Below, piece by piece: positions 8,206 through 12,607 of a stretch of 12,607 nucleotides of DNA. Both the position numbers and the translations under genes were made by a program. The stretch is from Rikenellaceae bacterium. Lineage in GTDB: Bacteria > Bacteroidota > Bacteroidia > Bacteroidales > UBA932. The notes under the pieces are model-generated. The model ran no database searches. It saw only the letters and a list, made by a program, of their open reading frames with translations, and was not told the DNA's origin. The DNA is taken from contig DOVA01000007.1 of assembly GCA_003520315.1 (NCBI GenBank), forward strand, positions 1 through 12,607, given 5' to 3'. The number at the start of each line of letters is the position of its first letter. Position 1 is the stretch's first letter.

Positions 8206-8225
8206 TCACTTGTTTTTATTAGATG

Positions 8226-8255
8226 CAAAATAGTAATAATTCGCTGCACAGCAAA
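8226..8255 (-). promoter_or_regulatory. Predicted promoter of the sigma-factor operon
   Basis: Read on the minus strand there is a TTTG at 8255-8252 and, after 19 bp, TATTTTG at 8232-8226. This resembles the Bacteroidetes housekeeping promoter (-33 TTTG, -7 TAnnTTTG) with one base missing in the -7 element. It ends 20 bp before the sigma-factor ATG, implying a short leader of roughly 14 bases. It is a motif-based prediction. Confidence 0.5.
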
Positions 8256-8273
8256 TAAAAATTTATAAAACAC

Positions 8274-8281
8274 TATCTTTG
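8274..8281 (+). promoter_or_regulatory. Predicted -7 element upstream of the TPR gene
   Basis: TATCTTTG is a perfect match to the Bacteroidetes -7 consensus TAnnTTTG. No clear TTTG is seen at the expected -33 distance. The element ends 15 bp before the ATG at 8297 and 27 bp before the in-frame ATG at 8309, so with transcription starting about 7 bases downstream the second ATG would have the more ordinary leader. The 91-bp intergenic region 8206-8296 holds nothing else I recognise. Confidence 0.5.
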
Positions 8282-8296
8282 CATAAGTGAGTTATC

Positions 8297-10024
8297 ATGC
8301 ATTATAATATGAACAATGTTTTAAATTTGAGACATATTGCAAGGATTTTTTCCATATGTCTTTTTTCACTATTTTCTCTGTTGACGCAACTTAATGCCCA
8401 ACAGAAAACAGAGAATGAGGAGATACTCTATATGGACGGATTAAGAGAATATCATATGGGAAACCCTGACAAAGCCTTTGCAATATTCTCATCCTTAGCA
8501 CGCAAGGGTACCCACAACGATGCTGTATATTATTATTTAAGCAATTTATATCAATATAGAAACAAACCGGACAGTGCGGTTGCGATGATGGAGAAAGCAT
8601 TAAGACTCGATCCGGGAAATACCTGGTACAGATCACAAATCGCATCTTTCTACATGGCAAACAACCAGATTGACAAGGCAATAGATGTTTACGAAACTCT
8701 TAGAAAAAAATACCCTCAACAGGTAGAACTTTATGATGGACTTGTGGATATCTACATCAATCGCAAAGATCACGAGAATGCTCTTAAAGTGCTTGAAGAT
8801 ATTGAGAAATATGCCGGAAAAAGTGAAATTTCCTGTCTGACAAGATACAATTTATACATATTCCAGAACAAACGCGATGAAGCCATAAGATATCTTACTG
8901 AATATGATAAAGATAATGGTACACCCAGAACTTCAACTATTTTAGGTGATTACTATTCATCACTCAAACAAGATTCGCTTGCTATGGAATATTATTCTAA
9001 AGCACTCTCGATGGATCCGTCATATGTTCCTGCAATATTTGGCCAAGCCGAGATAAACAGAATAAAAAATAACTTCGGTCCTTACTTTAGAAGTATGATT
9101 CCCCTCATGGCAAATCCAATAGTGATGCCAGAATTAAAGGTTGATTACCTTTCTCAGATATTATCCAATCAGAAATTTGTCGAATTATTCTTTCCTCAGA
9201 TAGACACGCTTGTAGAAAATGCCTATATCGCTCATCCAGGCGACAGCAGTGTAGCCTATCTTTATTCACGTTATCTTGCACTTACAGGTAGAGGCGAACA
9301 AGCAGTAAAAGTTCTTAATGCCAATCTGAAATATTATGGAGAATCAAGAATTGCACACCGCGAATATCTCTCTCTTCTATATTATATGGAAGAGTGGGAT
9401 AAAATAATTGAACATGTTGAGCAGTACCCTCAGCTATTTTCTCATGATCCTTCTCTGTTAGAAATAAAAGGCTTAGCCTATGTGAGAAAAGATATGATTC
9501 CTGAAGCCATAGCTGTCTATAAAAATGTCCTTAACCTTGCTAAACGAGACAGCAGCATGGAGGTAAGAGCACTTTCAGTACTGGGTGACTTGAGCTATCA
9601 GGCAGGAAACCGTAAAGAAGCATATAAATATTACAGAAAAACCTTGCGTAAAGCTCCCAATTACAATCCCGTACTAAACAATTACGCATACTATCTCAGT
9701 CTTGAAAAGAAAAAGCTCAAATTGGCCTATGAGATGAGCAAAAAAACCATAGACTCCGAACCTGACAATCCAACCTATCTGGACACATTTGCATGGATAC
9801 TGCATCTTATGGGTAAAGATCTGGAAGCAAAAGCTATCATTAAACATGCGCTTATATACGGCGGCAACGAAAGTGCAGCAATTCTTGATCATTATGCAGA
9901 GATACTTTATAATCTTAACGAACAGGATCTTGCCTTTAGATACTGGGAACAAGCTGATAAACTAGACCCCTCTCTCGGAATTTCTGAAAAAGTATCGCGC
10001 ATTAAAGAGGGTCAGAAAAAATGA
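8297..10024 (+). CDS. Secreted tetratricopeptide-repeat protein
   Basis: A 575-residue protein made almost entirely of TPR-type helical hairpins, expected to act in the periplasm as a protein-binding scaffold. The N-terminus has a basic start, a hydrophobic core at about 17-30 and a likely signal peptidase I site after LNA (residue 34). There is no lipobox. Clear repeats occur near 42-73, 75-106, 108-140, 143-172, 213-244, 385-415, 424-457, 459-491 and 527-560. Examples are AVAMMEKALRLDPGN and the C-terminal NNYAYYLSLE and DTFAWILHLMG units. The centre (about 250-385) is more divergent. The start may be the ATG at 8297 or the one at 8309; both give a usable signal peptide. Its TGA overlaps the ATG of the EnvC-like gene (ATGA), so the two are translationally coupled and may work together in cell-wall turnover. 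No enzymatic function is visible. Confidence 0.9.
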   Translation: MHYNMNNVLNLRHIARIFSICLFSLFSLLTQLNAQQKTENEEILYMDGLREYHMGNPDKAFAIFSSLARKGTHNDAVYYYLSNLYQYRNKPDSAVAMMEKALRLDPGNTWYRSQIASFYMANNQIDKAIDVYETLRKKYPQQVELYDGLVDIYINRKDHENALKVLEDIEKYAGKSEISCLTRYNLYIFQNKRDEAIRYLTEYDKDNGTPRTSTILGDYYSSLKQDSLAMEYYSKALSMDPSYVPAIFGQAEINRIKNNFGPYFRSMIPLMANPIVMPELKVDYLSQILSNQKFVELFFPQIDTLVENAYIAHPGDSSVAYLYSRYLALTGRGEQAVKVLNANLKYYGESRIAHREYLSLLYYMEEWDKIIEHVEQYPQLFSHDPSLLEIKGLAYVRKDMIPEAIAVYKNVLNLAKRDSSMEVRALSVLGDLSYQAGNRKEAYKYYRKTLRKAPNYNPVLNNYAYYLSLEKKKLKLAYEMSKKTIDSEPDNPTYLDTFAWILHLMGKDLEAKAIIKHALIYGGNESAAILDHYAEILYNLNEQDLAFRYWEQADKLDPSLGISEKVSRIKEGQKK

Positions 10025-11193
10025 GAAGGCTAACTATACTTCTCATAATATTATTACTTGCATCTGTTCTGAATGCTCAGAATGTCAGTGAGCAGACTGC
10101 AAGAAAACAGAAAATTGAGGAGGAAATTACTTATCTTGACAAACAACTTGAAGCCACAAAATCAAAAAAACAGTCAAACACAAAAGAACTTGCTTATATA
10201 CAGCGGAAGATCGCAAACCGGAAAAAACTATTAAAAGAGATTGAAAATGAGATAAAAAACATTGATTCAGAAGTAGCTATTAAGGAACAGCAAATAGCAG
10301 AGCTTGACAAAAATCTCGAATCTCTCAAGCAAAGTTATTCCGAAATGATATACAATGCATATAAAAACAGAGATCAAAGGCTCTGGATCATGTATATCCT
10401 GGCAAGTAAAAACTTCGAACAGGGTTATAAAAGGTGGGTATATCTCAGAAATTATAACGAAACTCTTAAAGAGATGGCTGATGAGATTAGGGCTCAGAGT
10501 CTTAAAATTGCAGAAGAGAGATATCAACTTGCCAAAATAAAAAATTCTTCTTTGTCCAACCAGGCTAAAAAAGAACTTGAAGTTAAAAGACTTTCATCCG
10601 ATGAACATAAAGCAAAGCAAGTTATATCACAGCTCTCAAAAAAAGAGAAAGAGGTGATCCAACAACTTAATGTAAAGAGAAAAGAGGTTGAAAAGTTGAA
10701 TCGGGAGATAGAACGGATTCTTTCTGATGCTACCAAGGAAAAGGAGCGTCCTGACTACAAGGCTTCTGCCGTAGATATAGCACTCTCTGAAGAGTTTGGT
10801 AAAAATAAAGGGAAACTCCCATGGCCTGTCAAGAGAGGCGCTATTATTGAACAGTTCGGACAGCATAATCATCCTGTATTTAAAAATGTCAAAATGCCTT
10901 TTAACAATGGGGTGAATATCTCTACCGATGCCGGTGCTGACGTTTCATCTGTTTTCGACGGAGTGGTCAAACAAGTATTGATGATGCCTGGATATAACCA
11001 ATGTATACTTGTACAGCATGGAGATTATTTCACTTTTTACACAAAACTTGATGCAGTTTACGTAAAGAGTGGACAAAAAGTTAAGACAGGTGAAATTCTT
11101 GGGAAACTCGCCATTTCCGATGAGGAATCTGTTATACATTTTCAGCTTTGGAAAGGTACTTCAAAACAAGACCCGGAAGAGTGGCTTAGATAA
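10021..11193 (+). CDS. envC: EnvC-like murein hydrolase activator (coiled coil plus degenerate LytM/M23 domain)
   Basis: A 390-residue exported protein with a signal peptide (1-19, cleavage after LNA). Residues about 22-245 are rich in Lys, Glu and Gln, a long coiled coil interrupted near 110-145. A LytM/peptidase M23 fold follows at about 265-390. The M23 metal-binding and catalytic positions are largely lost. The HxGxD motif reads NNGVN (Asn295, Asn299), the conserved YxHL histidine is Lys342 (YTKL), and the HxH pair reads VIH, keeping only His373. E. coli EnvC has the same layout and also a non-catalytic LytM domain, and it activates periplasmic amidases during septum splitting. By analogy this protein should regulate an amidase encoded elsewhere. 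It starts inside the TPR gene's last codons and converges on the nucleoside kinase gene with 3 bp between. The symbol is by architecture; orthology is likely but not proven. Confidence 0.87.
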   Translation: MRRLTILLIILLLASVLNAQNVSEQTARKQKIEEEITYLDKQLEATKSKKQSNTKELAYIQRKIANRKKLLKEIENEIKNIDSEVAIKEQQIAELDKNLESLKQSYSEMIYNAYKNRDQRLWIMYILASKNFEQGYKRWVYLRNYNETLKEMADEIRAQSLKIAEERYQLAKIKNSSLSNQAKKELEVKRLSSDEHKAKQVISQLSKKEKEVIQQLNVKRKEVEKLNREIERILSDATKEKERPDYKASAVDIALSEEFGKNKGKLPWPVKRGAIIEQFGQHNHPVFKNVKMPFNNGVNISTDAGADVSSVFDGVVKQVLMMPGYNQCILVQHGDYFTFYTKLDAVYVKSGQKVKTGEILGKLAISDEESVIHFQLWKGTSKQDPEEWLR

Positions 11194-11196
11194 CAA

Positions 11197-12607
11197 TCAA
11201 TAAATAAAACTACTACCCCCTATAAATTCCCTTATCACGGAAGTTGGCGGTATGAAGGCTATTTCCGATGGTTGCATCTCCTGAACATAAGAAAGAAACT
11301 TAAGAAGTCTGATACTTTCTACAGATGCAGGGGAATTAAGATGTATCCTCCTGAGGGAAGGTTCAACATAATACTTCAAAACCGGGAGTTCGTAAATCAA
11401 CGCCGAATTGAACATTACATCTGCATTCTCCTGATAAGGAAAAATGTTTTCTATTTCTCCATGTCTTACGCTTGGCCACCGGAGAATAGTCTCTTCGGGT
11501 GAAACGCCTCTAAAATTTGCATCTCTAACAATTCTTCTTAAGAGACGATTATCAGACGTAGAGATGTTGTTGTTTTCATCAAGTGAAAGAGAAGTTAAAG
11601 CTGAAGCATAAATTCTATAGTACTTATTTGAGGGCATGTCTTTGGTGAGATTAGGATTTAAAGCATGAATCCCTTCCATAATAAGAATGTCGTTTTCATT
11701 CATCTGCAAAATGTTGCCGTTGAAAGTCCTTTTACCCTCTGTAAAATTGAACTTTGGCAATTGAACAGCCTTTCCCTCAAAAAGCTGGTTCATCTGCAAA
11801 CTTAAAAAGTTTACATCTAAAGCCTGAAAACTTTCAAAGTTATAATTGCCATTTTCATCTCTCGGCGTTCTTTCCCGATCAACAAAATAATTGTCCATCT
11901 CAATAATTATAGGATTCATCCCTAAGACTCTGCACTGAAGAGCCACTCTTTTGGATGTAGTTGTCTTACCGCTGCTCGAAGGTCCTGCTATGAGCACTAA
12001 TCTCACATCTCCTCTTCTTTCATAAATTTTATCTGCAATATCTGCATATTTTCGTTCATGAAGCCCTTCTGCAATTTGAATCATATCCCTCGATTTATTT
12101 GCTAGAATTGTACTATTCAAAGTACCAACTCCTTTGACACCCAAAATTGAACACCATTGTGAATGTTCCTTGAAAACATCAAAAAGCTTGTATTGATATG
12201 GGGTTTTCTGAACTTGATAAGGAGACGTAATCGGTGGAATATTCAGTAAAAACCCTCTACTAAAAGATTCGAGGACAAATGTCTTTAATACTCCTGTGCT
12301 CTCAGTCAAAGGACCATAAAAGTGATCTGCATAACCATCAAGATAATAAACGGTTGTAAAAAACTTTCCTCTCAACTCATGTAAAACGGCTTTCTGCTCC
12401 TGATGATGTTGTCTAAAAATTTTAATCGCATCTTCAGTGTGGATCTTTTCTCTTGTAAAAGGGAGATCTGCTTTAATCAATTTTAACATCTCTTCGCATA
12501 TCAGATCTATCTCCTCTTCACTCAAGGTCGCAACTTTGGGTGTACCATCTTCTTCCGGCTCCAATTCTCTCAATTCGCAATACATACCGTTTTGAAGATT
12601 ATAATCA
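11197..12607 (-). CDS. Nucleoside (uridine-like) kinase with N-terminal extension (5' partial)
   Basis: A P-loop kinase of the phosphoribulokinase/uridine kinase superfamily, probably phosphorylating a nucleoside with ATP or GTP in salvage. The Walker A motif is GPSSSGKT, at residues 201-208 counted from the ATG at 12585. It is followed by EMDNYFVDRERTPRDENGNY (229-248), the substrate-side LPKFNFTEGKR (277-287) and the Walker-B-like DILIMEGIHALNP (299-311). About 190 residues precede the kinase domain, including a DGYADHFYGPL stretch (83-93). They resemble the threonyl-tRNA-synthetase-like extension I recall in Bacteroidetes and Firmicutes members of this family. The frame remains open past 12585 to the window edge (codons reading DYNLQNG), and family members are usually near 550 residues. 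The ATG at 12585 is therefore probably internal and the first part of the gene is missing. The true nucleoside is not certain. Confidence 0.88.
   Translation of the reverse strand, partial: DYNLQNGMYCELRELEPEEDGTPKVATLSEEEIDLICEEMLKLIKADLPFTREKIHTEDAIKIFRQHHQEQKAVLHELRGKFFTTVYYLDGYADHFYGPLTESTGVLKTFVLESFSRGFLLNIPPITSPYQVQKTPYQYKLFDVFKEHSQWCSILGVKGVGTLNSTILANKSRDMIQIAEGLHERKYADIADKIYERRGDVRLVLIAGPSSSGKTTTSKRVALQCRVLGMNPIIIEMDNYFVDRERTPRDENGNYNFESFQALDVNFLSLQMNQLFEGKAVQLPKFNFTEGKRTFNGNILQMNENDILIMEGIHALNPNLTKDMPSNKYYRIYASALTSLSLDENNNISTSDNRLLRRIVRDANFRGVSPEETILRWPSVRHGEIENIFPYQENADVMFNSALIYELPVLKYYVEPSLRRIHLNSPASVESIRLLKFLSYVQEMQPSEIAFIPPTSVIREFIGGSSFIY

Noticed and set aside
1..12607. CRISPR arrays, tRNA/rRNA genes, transposases, attachment sites
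   Set aside because: No spaced direct repeats, cloverleaf sequences, transposase-like proteins or terminal inverted repeats were seen on either strand.

Overview
The window reads as chromosomal DNA of a Bacteroidales/Bacteroidetes bacterium. The reasons are AT-rich coding sequence, starts without Shine-Dalgarno sites, a perfect TAnnTTTG-type -7 promoter element, and several family architectures typical of the phylum. These include a patatin-barrel fusion, an inner-membrane-anchored protein with an outer-membrane barrel paired with an ECF sigma factor, and a nucleoside kinase with a large N-terminal extension. It is densely packed, with ten protein genes, no RNA genes, no mobile elements, no CRISPR and no gap over 100 bases. 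Genus cannot be fixed from sequence alone.

Left block (1-5418, + strand): a patatin-like esterase fused to an Omp85-type barrel (5' end outside the window), a polysaccharide flippase, dUTPase (dut) and the peptidoglycan precursor ligase MurF. The four genes are separated by 2 bp, a 19-bp overlap and 12 bp, so they look like one transcript devoted mainly to the cell envelope.

Middle block (5429-8205, - strand): an ECF sigma factor, then a 394-residue protein with an N-terminal single membrane span, a low-complexity heptad-repeat linker and a C-terminal outer-membrane barrel, then a family 2 glycosyltransferase. The three genes are separated by 3 bp and a TGATG overlap. This is the most interesting unit: by context the middle protein may be an unconventional sigma regulator spanning both membranes, with a glycosyltransferase as a coupled output. 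That function is inferred, not shown.

Right block (8297-11193, + strand): a secreted TPR protein overlapping by ATGA an EnvC-like protein with a long coiled coil and a LytM domain that has lost its zinc and catalytic residues. This points to a regulator of peptidoglycan amidases rather than an enzyme. The block diverges from the sigma operon through a 91-bp intergenic region carrying two near-identical -7 promoter elements in opposite orientation. The last gene, converging on envC, is a uridine-kinase-like nucleoside kinase (- strand) whose 5' end lies outside the window.

Overall the window is mostly core envelope and nucleotide metabolism. The part that most deserves follow-up is the sigma / trans-envelope barrel / glycosyltransferase operon with its shared divergent promoter region.
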